DNA of 8,298 bases from Myxococcales bacterium (GCA_020430865.1 JAGQIY010000035.1:1-8298); one strand, 5' to 3'. Counted from the stretch's first letter, positions 1-7,451 are shown. Made by a program: numbers and translations. Notes: generated from the letters alone by a model not told the origin.

Positions 1-797
1 CGGTAACTTTCGATGCGGGACAGACCCTCGTCGAGCTGGACACTGCGTTCCTGGCCAGGCGCCTCGCCGAGCGCGGAGTTCGGGCAGAGGTCGAGCGGCT
101 CGACGAGAGCACGCCCCTCGCCTGGAGCGAGTACGCCGCCGCCATGGCCGCGGCCGAAGGCGGAGAGCAAGCCTGGAAGCGCTTCATGCAGCGCCTGCTC
201 GCCGCGGCGGAGATCGTGCCTCACCCCCGGCCCCGAGGAGAGCAAGGCCAGGGGCTCGACGAGCGCGAGCGGCTCGCGGCGGAGCTGACCGAGTGGCTAT
301 GGGAGGAGCAGCCGAGGCAGAACCTGTGGCGCCGGCCGGTGCGCGGGATGTTCGAGCTGGCGCGCGAGCTGCGTGAACATCGCATCCCCGTTGGCATCCT
401 CAGCAATTCCGAAGGGAAACTCGAGCTGCTGATCGAAGAGCTCGGACAGCTGGACGCCTTCGACACCATCACCGACTCCGGCGTGGTGGGTTGCGAGAAG
501 CCGGATCCGGCGATCTTTCGCCTGACAGCCGCAGCGCTCGGGGTCGAGCCCGCGGAGCTGCTGCACGTCGGAGACTCCTTCGAGGCGGATATCCGCGGGG
601 CGCTGGGGGTGGGAGCCGACGCGATCTGGTTCAACGGCGCGGGCTTCGAGGCGCCGCCTCCGAGCGCGAGCGGATTCGAGCCTGTGCGCGAGGAGCCGGC
701 GTCGGATCCCAGGCTGCCAACCTCGCTGCCCAGCGTGCGCCGGGCGACGACGGCCTTCGAGCTGCGGGAGCACTTCTGCGAGCTCGGGCTGCTGTGA
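1..797 (+). CDS. HAD-superfamily hydrolase, 5'-truncated by the window edge
   Basis: Haloacid-dehalogenase-type hydrolase, probably a cytoplasmic phosphatase acting on a small phosphorylated metabolite; the substrate cannot be read from the sequence. The frame is open from base 3, so the true start is upstream and the first ATG in the window (144) is internal. Motif I is F-D-A-G-Q-T-L, with the nucleophile Asp codon at 12-14. Here the usual second Asp is replaced (D-A-G-Q-T rather than D-x-D-x-T), as in many DxGxT-type HAD members. Motif II is the Ser of I-L-S-N-S (codon 402-404), motif III the Lys of C-E-K-P-D-P (498-500), and motif IV is H-V-G-D-S-F-E-A-D-I (Asp codons 573-575 and 588-590). 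The helical stretch between motifs I and II fits a C1-type cap. About 65 residues follow motif IV, giving a slightly long tail. The stop lies 87 bases before proC on the same strand, so co-transcription is possible but unproven. Confidence 0.9.
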   Translation, partial: VTFDAGQTLVELDTAFLARRLAERGVRAEVERLDESTPLAWSEYAAAMAAAEGGEQAWKRFMQRLLAAAEIVPHPRPRGEQGQGLDERERLAAELTEWLWEEQPRQNLWRRPVRGMFELARELREHRIPVGILSNSEGKLELLIEELGQLDAFDTITDSGVVGCEKPDPAIFRLTAAALGVEPAELLHVGDSFEADIRGALGVGADAIWFNGAGFEAPPPSASGFEPVREEPASDPRLPTSLPSVRRATTAFELREHFCELGLL

Positions 798-884
798 ACG
801 CGCGGCTCCGGGGGTGCTGCGTTTGATCCGAACCTGCGCTTCCCGCGTGACCCCGCACGTTCAGCACGTACACTGCGGCGGCTC

Positions 885-1721
885 ATGCAGAACGAAAAGA
901 TTGGCTTCCTCGGCGCAGGCAACATGTCCAGCGCCCTCATCCGCGGCATGCTGGCGTCTGGTCTGGTCGCACCCGATCAGGTGCGGGCGAGCGACATCAG
1001 CGACGAGCGACTCGAGCGCCTGAAGAAGCAGCACGGCATCGAGACCACGAAGAACAACCTGGATCTGGTGCACTGGTCGACCATCCTCGTCTTCTCGGTG
1101 AAGCCGCAGGTGATCGACCGCGTCGTGCGAGAGACGGCGAACGCCTTCGGCCCGGAGACGATGGCGGTGTCCATCGCCGCAGGGGTCCCCATCGAGGCCT
1201 TCGAGCGTCGGCTACCCGCTGGTACGCGCGTCGTGCGCGCGATGCCCAACACCGCGGCGATCGCGCTGGCCGGGGCGACGGCCATCGCTCCAGGGACGCA
1301 CGCGACGGATCACGACATGAGCCTGGCCAAGCACCTGTTCGACGCCGTCGGGCGCACGGTGGTGCTCGACGAGTCGCTGATCGACGCCGTCACGGGGCTG
1401 TCCGGCAGTGGGCCCGCCTACGTGATGCTGATGATCGAAGCGCTGGCGGACGGTGGCGTGAAGGTGGGTCTACATCGCGAGACCGCCCTGCTCCTGGCGG
1501 CGCAGACGGTGTTTGGCTCGGCCAAGCTGCAGCTGGACACCGGTGAGCACCCCGGCCGACTCAAGGACATGGTGACGAGCCCAGGTGGCACCGCGATCGC
1601 TGGCCTGCACACCCTGGAGACCGGCGGCCTGCGCCGCACGCTGATCGACGCCGTGGAAGCTGCGACGGCGCGAGCCCAGGAGCTGGGCGTCGCGATGGCC
1701 AAGAAGCTCGACCAGGGCTGA
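885..1721 (+). CDS. proC: Pyrroline-5-carboxylate reductase
   Basis: Catalyses NAD(P)H-dependent reduction of 1-pyrroline-5-carboxylate to L-proline, the last step of proline biosynthesis, in the cytoplasm. The 278 residues match the usual family length. The N-terminal Rossmann fold starts at once with the dinucleotide motif G-F-L-G-A-G-N-M (residues 7-14), followed by S-V-K-P-Q (71-75) and the M-P-N-T motif (120-123). The C-terminal dimerisation and substrate-binding domain has the signature G-L-S-G-S-G-P-A-Y (171-179) and the T-S-P-G-G-T-A-I-A-G-L motif (231-241). All expected landmarks are intact and in order. The ATG at 885 places the Rossmann strand at residue 5, as is normal. There is no convincing Shine-Dalgarno, only a GGCGG run about 5 bases upstream. 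It sits between the HAD hydrolase and the peptidase gene on the same strand. Confidence 0.97.
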   Translation: MQNEKIGFLGAGNMSSALIRGMLASGLVAPDQVRASDISDERLERLKKQHGIETTKNNLDLVHWSTILVFSVKPQVIDRVVRETANAFGPETMAVSIAAGVPIEAFERRLPAGTRVVRAMPNTAAIALAGATAIAPGTHATDHDMSLAKHLFDAVGRTVVLDESLIDAVTGLSGSGPAYVMLMIEALADGGVKVGLHRETALLLAAQTVFGSAKLQLDTGEHPGRLKDMVTSPGGTAIAGLHTLETGGLRRTLIDAVEAATARAQELGVAMAKKLDQG

Positions 1722-1792
1722 TAGATCCGCGCGGCTTCGTCCGCACTCGTGGCTTGCAGCCTCCTTCGGCCTGGTGAAGGCTCGTTGCGCAG

Positions 1793-3622
1793 ATGTCTCC
1801 CCTGACCTCGACGGCCCGTCCGTCGCTCGCGTTCTTGCTTGGTGTGTTGAGCCTTGGTGCAGGCTGCCATGTGCGCGGCGCCGAGGCTCCGGATCCGCTC
1901 GCCGACTTGCAGCGGGATCCGGCCGGCGTCGTGCGCCGAGTGGCGGAGCTCCGAGGCCTGCCGGAGCGGCGCCCGACGCAGCTGATCTTCCAGGACGAGG
2001 CCGCCTTCATCCGCGATCTGGAGTCCGGCGGCGCCGCGCGGCCAACGGCTTCGGACTACCGCAGCGTCTACTCGGCATTTGGCTTCGACTTGCCGTCGGA
2101 AGCCAAGGGCACCTCGCCGCGCCAGGTGATGCACGAGCAGGTGATCGCGTTCTACGACCCGGACACTCACAGCGTGCACGTGCGCAAGAACGCCGGCGCC
2201 CTGAAACAGACCGCGGAAGACGTGAAGGGGATCGTCGCCCACGAGCTGGGGCACTCGCTGCAGCATCAGCATTTTCCCATCCCCAAGGTCGAGGACATGA
2301 GCGACCTCGACCAGCGGCTGGCATCGATGGCGCTGATCGAGGGCGACGCGATGCTGACCATGGTCGCTTACCTCGCGGATCTGAACCACATCAACCTGAA
2401 CCGCGCCCTGGTCGAGTCCGGCAAGGCCGTGAACCGTCGGGACACCGAGCGCGCCGCGGAAGGCACCGCGGACTCGGTCGCCCTGATGCGTTCGCCTGGC
2501 TTGATGCGAGAGCGCATGATCTTCCCCTACACTCAGGGGCTGACCTTCCTCACGGCGCTGCACCGCAGCGGCGGCTTCCCGCTGGTCAACCAGGTGTACT
2601 CCTCGCCGCCCAGCACCACCGAGCAGGTGCTGCACCCAGGCAAGTACGTTTCCGGGGAGCAAGCGGTGCCCGTCGCGTTCCCCGGGGTACCGCAAGGCTG
2701 GCAGCTCGGCCTGCGAGGCCGCATGGGAGAGCTGCAGACCCGCGTGATCCTGGAGAACTGCATGGACAAGGCCATCGCGACCCGCGCCGCCGCGGGCTGG
2801 GGAGGCGACGAGTTCATGCTGATCGAGCGCCAGGGCCTCGCGCTGGTCTGGCTGAGCGTCTGGGACACGCCAAGGGACGCCGAGGAGTTCGAGCTCGCGG
2901 CGCGCTCACTGGCCCAGTGCTGGGCGACCAAGCCCGGAGGCGCGCTGACGTCGGGAGTCGGTCAGGGCGAGCTGGTGCGGCGCAGCGGCCAGAGCGTCGC
3001 CATGATCCGCGGCATGAGCACGAGCGAGCGCGAACAGCTGGCGACGGCCAGCCTGGAGCTGACTTTCGCATCGCCCCAGGCGTCGCCGCCCCTCGGCCAG
3101 GTGGCGCTGCGGCCTATCCCCGAGGAACCAAGAGTCCACGCCCCCTACGTCTCCGAGAACGTGTACGTGAACCCCCGGCTCGGTATCAGCCTGCCGATGC
3201 CGCCCGGCTACACCTACAAGCTCGATGGTGACGAGCTGTCCCTCGATGCGCAGAGCGGCGTGGGCTCCATGCACGTCGGCCTCAGCGAGTGGGAGGTGAC
3301 CCAGGACAGCCTGGCGCACCTCTACGACGAGTTCGAGTCGGTGCTCAGCAAGGAGATCGGCCGTGGCGTGCGGCTCGCCGTGGAACAGAACTCGGAATAC
3401 GTGACGACCCTGGGCCGCGCCGTGACCCGCACCTGGTCCGTGCGCGGCACGCCGGTGCGCATCCGCTTGATCGTGCTACCGGTGTGTGGCTCCACGGGAG
3501 CCGTCATCCTCAGCAACGTCTGGTCAGAGCAGAACGCCTTCGACATGGCCACCTGGTGGGTCAACGGTCTACGCCGTATCTCCGCGGATATGCCTCCGGT
3601 GTGCAGCTACTTGAATCCGTAG
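1793..3622 (+). CDS. Predicted lipoprotein zinc metallopeptidase (HExxH)
   Basis: A 609-residue protein, probably an envelope lipoprotein with peptidase activity. Residues 1-25 form a signal peptide with hydrophobic core L-A-F-L-L-G-V-L-S-L and lipobox L-G-A-G-C (Cys25); the -3 residue is Gly, which is not canonical. The zinc motif H-E-L-G-H is at 150-154 (A-H-E-L-G-H-S-L-Q-H-Q-H). A downstream L-I-E-G-D-A at 181-186 supplies a likely third ligand Glu183, giving a gluzincin-like layout. A conserved-looking S-P-P-S-T-T-E-Q-V-L-H-P-G-K-Y block is at 271-285, and A-A-G-W-G-G-D-E at 333-340 is followed by a W-D-T-P-x-D-A-E-E-F element. I recognise this combination as recurring in uncharacterised bacterial proteins with an H-E-x-x-H-x-x-Q-D/H-Q-H-F pattern. 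The C-terminal part (about 455-607) looks like a separate mixed alpha/beta domain of unknown role. The ATG at 1793 is preceded by GAAGG (1776-1780), 12 bases away. That site could pair with CCTTC at 1763-1767, so initiation may be weak. Substrate unknown. Confidence 0.9.
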   Translation: MSPLTSTARPSLAFLLGVLSLGAGCHVRGAEAPDPLADLQRDPAGVVRRVAELRGLPERRPTQLIFQDEAAFIRDLESGGAARPTASDYRSVYSAFGFDLPSEAKGTSPRQVMHEQVIAFYDPDTHSVHVRKNAGALKQTAEDVKGIVAHELGHSLQHQHFPIPKVEDMSDLDQRLASMALIEGDAMLTMVAYLADLNHINLNRALVESGKAVNRRDTERAAEGTADSVALMRSPGLMRERMIFPYTQGLTFLTALHRSGGFPLVNQVYSSPPSTTEQVLHPGKYVSGEQAVPVAFPGVPQGWQLGLRGRMGELQTRVILENCMDKAIATRAAAGWGGDEFMLIERQGLALVWLSVWDTPRDAEEFELAARSLAQCWATKPGGALTSGVGQGELVRRSGQSVAMIRGMSTSEREQLATASLELTFASPQASPPLGQVALRPIPEEPRVHAPYVSENVYVNPRLGISLPMPPGYTYKLDGDELSLDAQSGVGSMHVGLSEWEVTQDSLAHLYDEFESVLSKEIGRGVRLAVEQNSEYVTTLGRAVTRTWSVRGTPVRIRLIVLPVCGSTGAVILSNVWSEQNAFDMATWWVNGLRRISADMPPVCSYLNP

Positions 3623-3672
3623 CGTCGAGCAACCGAGGACCATTCACAGTCTCGCGGTGCTACCCTCGAGAG

Positions 3673-4311
3673 ATGCGGCTGGGTGGTTTGCGCATCGACC
3701 GGCAGAGGTTCCTCACGCTGACCTGCGCGCTGGCCGCCTCTCACGGATGCGTATCGAGGGAGAAGGCTCGGCCAGCTTCGACGCTGCTGGTCGCTCCGCG
3801 CCCAGAGGAAGACGAACAGCCTCCGCCGGCACGGAGCTTGGCGAGCCGCTGCGACACGCTGGCTCCCTGTGCGGACGCCCACATCGACGACCAGCCATCA
3901 CAGCGAGCCGAGTTGTGTCACTGGATGGTAGCCGAGTTCCTGCCCGACGTTGCAGCGCGAGGCATCCGCTGCCTGGAGCAACAACCCGCGGCTTGCGACG
4001 CTTCGGACTGCGCAGTCGACGTCGAGCGCTGCGCCTGGGTAGCGTTCGAGAACGTTCGTCCCACCGATACGGAAGAGTGCGACCGCATGACTCCGCCCAA
4101 GGCGGAGCGGTCGCGTCTTTCGACGAAGGCGCGACACGCGAACGAGTACCGCAAGGCGAACTGCCGACGCTTCACTCCCGGTATGACGGCCACCGGCCGT
4201 CAACGCTTCGCGAGCTGCTTGGCCGCGGAGCTCTATCCTGATGCAAGCACGTGCCTGTGGCCCGAGCAGCTCTGTCGCCCGCTGACTCCTCCGTCCTGGC
4301 TCGAGAGTTGA
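3673..4311 (+). CDS. Exported cysteine-rich protein of unknown function
   Basis: A 212-residue protein I cannot assign to a family. The ATG at 3673 is chosen because it gives an export signal. R-I-D-R-Q-R-F-L-T-L (7-16) resembles a Tat motif with the second Arg replaced by Gln. It is followed by a hydrophobic run and A-S-H-G-C with Cys26, which is only a poor lipobox (His at -2). An ORF in the same frame stays open upstream to 3289, but that part overlaps the peptidase gene and is a shadow. Residues 35-55 are Pro/Glu-rich and probably a flexible linker. Fourteen cysteines occur, twelve of them after Cys26, an even number that fits disulfides outside the cytoplasm. A C-x17-C-L motif appears twice, at Cys82/Cys100 and Cys164/Cys182, each followed by two further cysteines. 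The Shine-Dalgarno is weak (GAG directly before the ATG). It starts 50 bases after the peptidase gene, so translation may depend on a shared transcript. Confidence 0.75.
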   Translation: MRLGGLRIDRQRFLTLTCALAASHGCVSREKARPASTLLVAPRPEEDEQPPPARSLASRCDTLAPCADAHIDDQPSQRAELCHWMVAEFLPDVAARGIRCLEQQPAACDASDCAVDVERCAWVAFENVRPTDTEECDRMTPPKAERSRLSTKARHANEYRKANCRRFTPGMTATGRQRFASCLAAELYPDASTCLWPEQLCRPLTPPSWLES

Positions 4312-4393
4312 CCAGCCGCCAAGACCTCCCAGGCCGAAGCGCGCGTATCGATTGGTGATTTCCACAAGGCATTAAAACGCCGATCACCGAGCC

Positions 4394-4407
4394 ACGCATG
4401 CATGCGT
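4394..4407. repeat. 14-base perfect palindrome between convergent genes
   Basis: ACGCATGCATGCGT reads identically on both strands and is centred in the 178-base gap between two converging genes. One such 14-base palindrome is roughly what chance allows in a window this size, so only its intergenic position makes it worth recording. It could be a protein-binding site or a small hairpin. No second copy was noticed in the window. Confidence 0.4.
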
Positions 4408-4438
4408 CCGTGGATGCTCGGAGCCAACGCAACCCTTG

Positions 4439-4457
4439 TGCCCGCCGCGGGCGGGCA
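4439..4457. terminator. GC-rich hairpin, possible bidirectional terminator
   Basis: TGCCCGCC / GGCGGGCA form a perfect 8-base-pair stem (4439-4446 with 4450-4457) around a 3-base loop. It lies 33 bases past the stop of the minus-strand esterase and about 130 bases past the stop of the cysteine-rich gene, the position expected for a terminator between convergent genes. Neither side has a T-run, so it is not a classical intrinsic terminator. It may instead mark an RNA 3' end or act with Rho. Confidence 0.4.
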
Positions 4458-4489
4458 TTCATCAACACACTGCTAGACAGGACGCCGCG

Positions 4490-7423
4490 CTACTCGGTCC
4501 ACTCGATCTCGGTCTCGGGCATCGTGCGGTAGCGGGTGTCGATCTCGTCGACCAGCTCCATCCACCAGCTCTCGATCTTGGGGCCCTTCTCACGCACGGA
4601 GTCCGTGAAGAAGGTGCCGCGGATGCACTCGGCTTCCTCACCCGAGGCGTTGGGGCGACAGCGACCGTCGACGTAGACGAGGATCGCCTCTGGCAAGCGC
4701 GAGGCCGAGGAATCGACCGGGCTGTTCATCCAGTTCCGCAAGAAGACGATGGCCGCCTTCAGATCCTCCGGGGTCTGCCCGTAGCCGTGCAGCATGTAGA
4801 TGACCGGGTAGCGCTTGTCCTGCGCCTTCTTGTTGGAGTAGCCGGGCGGGAAGTTGACGCTGACCGGACCCGAGCGACCACGAGAGTCGGTGAAGGTGAA
4901 GTCACAGCCACCGCGGATCTCGCAGATGTCCGCGCCGTCGACGGGATCGATCTCGGAGGCTTCGGACAGACCGCGCGGCGCGTCCGGCCAGTGGGAACCA
5001 ATGTAGTAGAGCGCGGACTGCAGGCGCCGCACGATCTGATCGGCAGTCCCGACGTGCTGACCGCTGCCGGAGTTGAAGTCGGCGTCCGTCGGCTCGGTCG
5101 AGCCGTAGCGCATCATCACGCCGCCGGGGATCGACGGCCAGTCGAGGTGTCCCGCCGAGAACAGGGACACGTCACCCAGCTTCTGCCCTGGGAGCTTGTC
5201 GAAGCCGGTGTAGTAGTGAACGATGCGCCCGCGCCCGGCCCAGCTGCCCATCATCGCCTGAGCCGAGACGGCGAAGTTGAACAGGTCACGGGTTCCACCG
5301 TCGGTCCACAGGTCCATGCGCGCCATCGCCGCGTCGTCGAACGGCTCCTTCTGCGTGCCCAGCGGGTCCTGCGTAATTACCGTACGAGAATCGCGCTCGA
5401 GGAAGGCCTTGTAGCCCGGCGACATATCGTACTTGCCGTTGCCTTCACCGAAGTCGTAGGGGCTGCTCGCGGTGCCCTGGACGCCGTCCAGGCCGTAGTC
5501 CTCGTAGGGCTCGCCCTCGTCGTAGCGCAGGTTGCCCTCGGTGCCCGTCGGGTTGTACTGGGGGTTCCAGTCGTCACCATTGGGGTCTTCATTGACGCCC
5601 GCCTGGTAGCCAGGCTCGTCCACGTTGGCCAGCCCGTCGACGCCGAGGTCCTCGAACCGCTCGTGGCCCTGGAAGATCACCGGCTCGTCTTCGTCGCGAA
5701 CACCGTTGTCGTTGTAGTCGACGGCCAGCGCCAGCTCCATCGGCTTGTTGTTGCTCTGATCCGACCAGGTGTTCGCGTAAGGCGTCAGGTCCGGCTGCTG
5801 CGGCGAACCATCGCAGAAGGTGATCACCGGGAAGGTGCCGTTCGGATTGAAGTCGTGGTCGAAGTAGTTGGTCAGGCGCAGTGTGTTGGCGCAGCGCTGC
5901 GCTGGGCACTGCTGCTCCAGCTCCTTCTGGTGAGCCTCGTTCGGGTCGTCGCCAATGGGATCGACCCACACCGCACACTCGCGATCCGTGCGATCGCCGA
6001 CCACGCTCGGATCATCCGGCGGCACGCCTGCCGGCAGGTTCTCGCCGCCTGGCATCTGGTTGTAGCTGCCCGGATTGCCGAACATCAGCGACAGATCGCG
6101 GAAGATCTGCACGTACTCCGAGCGCGGGAACGAGCCGCCGTTTCCGTTCTTCGGGTACTCGTACCACCAGCGATTGAACGACGAGGGGTGCTCGTAAGGC
6201 AGCTTGGTCTCGGGGAACTCCGGGAAACCAGTGGGCACCGTGGTGCCATCGTTGGGCAGGAAGCCGCCGATGTGGTTGTTGCGAATGTGCCCGAGCAGCC
6301 ACGTCCACTCGACCGGCCCACCCAGGGGAGCCAGCACGTCGAACTTCTCGTGGTTGCGGAAGCCAGTCATCGCAGTGCCGCCGCCGCCCATGCTGACGCC
6401 GACGATCGCGCGGTGGGTGATGCGGCGCTTCTTGGTCACCGTGCCGCCGTCGCTCTTGACGATCGCCTGGTAGGTTCCGAGCCACGGCGCCTGGAAGTAG
6501 AGCTTGTAGCCGTCGCCGTCCTCGATGATGCGCGGGTCCGCGATCGGGATGGCACGCGGGGTCTTCACGTTGGGTCCGGTGTACGAGACCGTCACGTGGC
6601 GCAGCCTCGCCATCTCCGGCATGGCCGCGGGGTTGATCGGGATGGTGAAGGGAATTTCCCTCGGGAATTTCTTGTCCGCAGGACCGAACGTCACGGCGGG
6701 GCCCAGCTTGGTGAAGCCGGTCGGCACCTGGTCTGCCGCGCAGCCGATCGTCGCGTCGAACGCCGAGACCGACCAGATGAAGCTGTTCTTGTTGGGCATC
6801 GTGGCGTTCTTCGGGTACCCAACGGACGCCAGTGCGAGGCCACCGCTGCCGCTCACGGTGCCGCCGTCGTCCACTTTCCCGGAGCCCGACCCGCTGCAGT
6901 CAGCGATGTCAGCGCTGATCACGTTGACCGGGATATCGATGGTGACGTCGCCGTCTTCCGTGGGGAACAGCGCCTTGATGGTCGTCTTGCCCGCGGCGCT
7001 CGCGGTGACATCCACCTTGGCCGTCGGCGTCACCAGGTCGATACGCGCGTCTCCGGGTGCAGCCGCGACGCTGGTGTCAGACGACTCGAACTTCATCATC
7101 CGCACGTCGCAGATGTCGGGATCCACGGTGATCTCCACCTGCCGCGTCTGCCCGGGCGCCAACACGACGGACTCCGGACTGACCCTCAGCTTGATCTGGC
7201 TCGCCTCGGGGTCGAAGCATTGTTCGCCGGGTTTCGGCTGAGGGACGCCACCGACGCCCGCGGTGCCTCCCGTGCCTCCGGCAGCGCCAGTTCCACCGCT
7301 GCCACCGCTACCTCCGCCACCGCTGGGCCCGTCGTCGGACGAACAGCTGACGCCGGCCAGGGCCGTAAAGAGAGACACGACGGCGACGGCGCCGACACGT
7401 AGGCGATGAGAGCTAAGCTTCAC
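4490..7423 (-). CDS. Large lipoprotein esterase (PF00756-like alpha/beta hydrolase), apparently circularly permuted
   Basis: A 977-residue predicted lipoprotein carboxylesterase, acting in the periplasm or at the outer surface; substrate unknown. The start is GTG at 7423, with GGAGGA 7 bases upstream. It gives a basic n-region, a hydrophobic core and Cys27 in A-G-V-S-C, an imperfect lipobox. The frame stays open 67 codons further upstream to an ATG at 7624, but that start would bury the signal peptide. Domains in order: a Gly/Ser/Thr linker (33-60); an Ig-like beta domain (about 75-170); a second beta-rich region (180-325) with a G-P-A-V-T-F-G-P-A-D run recalling ZU5-type domains; the nucleophile elbow H-R-A-I-V-G-V-S-M-G-G (337-347, Ser344); a large insert with acidic EF-hand-like loops (568-668); a candidate catalytic His790 (S-G-Q-H-V-G) followed by a helix; and last the block that normally opens an esterase, with V-N-F-P-P-G-Y (856-861), Y-P-V-I-Y-M-L-H-G-Y-G (872-882) and E-L-V-D-E-I-D-T-R-Y-R-T (956-967). 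I could not place the catalytic acid. Confidence 0.9.
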   Translation of the reverse strand: MKLSSHRLRVGAVAVVSLFTALAGVSCSSDDGPSGGGGSGGSGGTGAAGGTGGTAGVGGVPQPKPGEQCFDPEASQIKLRVSPESVVLAPGQTRQVEITVDPDICDVRMMKFESSDTSVAAAPGDARIDLVTPTAKVDVTASAAGKTTIKALFPTEDGDVTIDIPVNVISADIADCSGSGSGKVDDGGTVSGSGGLALASVGYPKNATMPNKNSFIWSVSAFDATIGCAADQVPTGFTKLGPAVTFGPADKKFPREIPFTIPINPAAMPEMARLRHVTVSYTGPNVKTPRAIPIADPRIIEDGDGYKLYFQAPWLGTYQAIVKSDGGTVTKKRRITHRAIVGVSMGGGGTAMTGFRNHEKFDVLAPLGGPVEWTWLLGHIRNNHIGGFLPNDGTTVPTGFPEFPETKLPYEHPSSFNRWWYEYPKNGNGGSFPRSEYVQIFRDLSLMFGNPGSYNQMPGGENLPAGVPPDDPSVVGDRTDRECAVWVDPIGDDPNEAHQKELEQQCPAQRCANTLRLTNYFDHDFNPNGTFPVITFCDGSPQQPDLTPYANTWSDQSNNKPMELALAVDYNDNGVRDEDEPVIFQGHERFEDLGVDGLANVDEPGYQAGVNEDPNGDDWNPQYNPTGTEGNLRYDEGEPYEDYGLDGVQGTASSPYDFGEGNGKYDMSPGYKAFLERDSRTVITQDPLGTQKEPFDDAAMARMDLWTDGGTRDLFNFAVSAQAMMGSWAGRGRIVHYYTGFDKLPGQKLGDVSLFSAGHLDWPSIPGGVMMRYGSTEPTDADFNSGSGQHVGTADQIVRRLQSALYYIGSHWPDAPRGLSEASEIDPVDGADICEIRGGCDFTFTDSRGRSGPVSVNFPPGYSNKKAQDKRYPVIYMLHGYGQTPEDLKAAIVFLRNWMNSPVDSSASRLPEAILVYVDGRCRPNASGEEAECIRGTFFTDSVREKGPKIESWWMELVDEIDTRYRTMPETEIEWTE
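5420..5722 (-). repeat. Acidic calcium-binding-like repeats inside the esterase
   Basis: This stretch encodes esterase residues 568-668. D-Y-N-D-N-G-V-R-D-E-D-E (569-580) fits a 12-position EF-hand loop, with D1, N3, N5, G6, D9 and E12. Two copies of an aromatic-E-D-x-G-[VL]-D-G unit follow, at 590-597 and 640-647. Related pieces are Y-D-E-G-E-P (634-639) and G-E-G-N-G-K-Y-D (659-666). Such D/N/G-rich units usually bind calcium in secreted bacterial proteins. Binding is inferred from family knowledge and not shown here. Confidence 0.6.
7244..7327 (-). repeat. Low-complexity Gly/Ser/Thr linker coding region
   Basis: Encodes residues 33-60 of the esterase, mostly G-G-S and G-G-T units, directly after the lipoprotein cysteine. 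It is best read as a flexible tether between lipid anchor and folded domains. The repetitive DNA could vary in length between strains. Confidence 0.8.
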
Positions 7424-7430
7424 TGGGATC

Positions 7431-7436
7431 TCCTCC
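7431..7436 (-). promoter_or_regulatory. Shine-Dalgarno that fixes the esterase GTG start
   Basis: On the minus strand GGAGGA lies 7 bases before the GTG at 7423. It is the strongest ribosome binding site in the window. It supports starting the lipoprotein here and not at the in-frame ATG 67 codons upstream. Confidence 0.85.
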
Positions 7437-7451
7437 AAGCAGACGAACGTT

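Noticed and set aside
144..797. HAD hydrolase starting at the ATG at 144
   Set aside because: Motif I with the nucleophile Asp lies upstream in the same open frame (12-14), so the gene begins before the window.
1418..2695. 425-codon minus-strand open frame across the proC end and the peptidase gene
   Set aside because: It spans two well-supported plus-strand genes and shows no domain; a composition shadow.
1774..3231. 485-codon plus-strand open frame starting just before the peptidase gene
   Set aside because: Arg/Ala/Gly/Pro-rich translation typical of a shifted frame. The other frame carries the lipobox and HExxH motif.
3289..3672. Upstream extension of the cysteine-rich protein to an ATG at 3289
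   Set aside because: This part overlaps the peptidase coding region in another frame and would bury the export signal that starts at 3673.
4436..7402. A 988-codon plus-strand open frame running antisense to the whole esterase gene
   Set aside because: Its product is Val/Arg/His/Ala-rich with no recognisable domain or signal. The minus strand has a lipobox, a strong Shine-Dalgarno and esterase motifs. Long antisense frames are expected opposite GC-rich genes.
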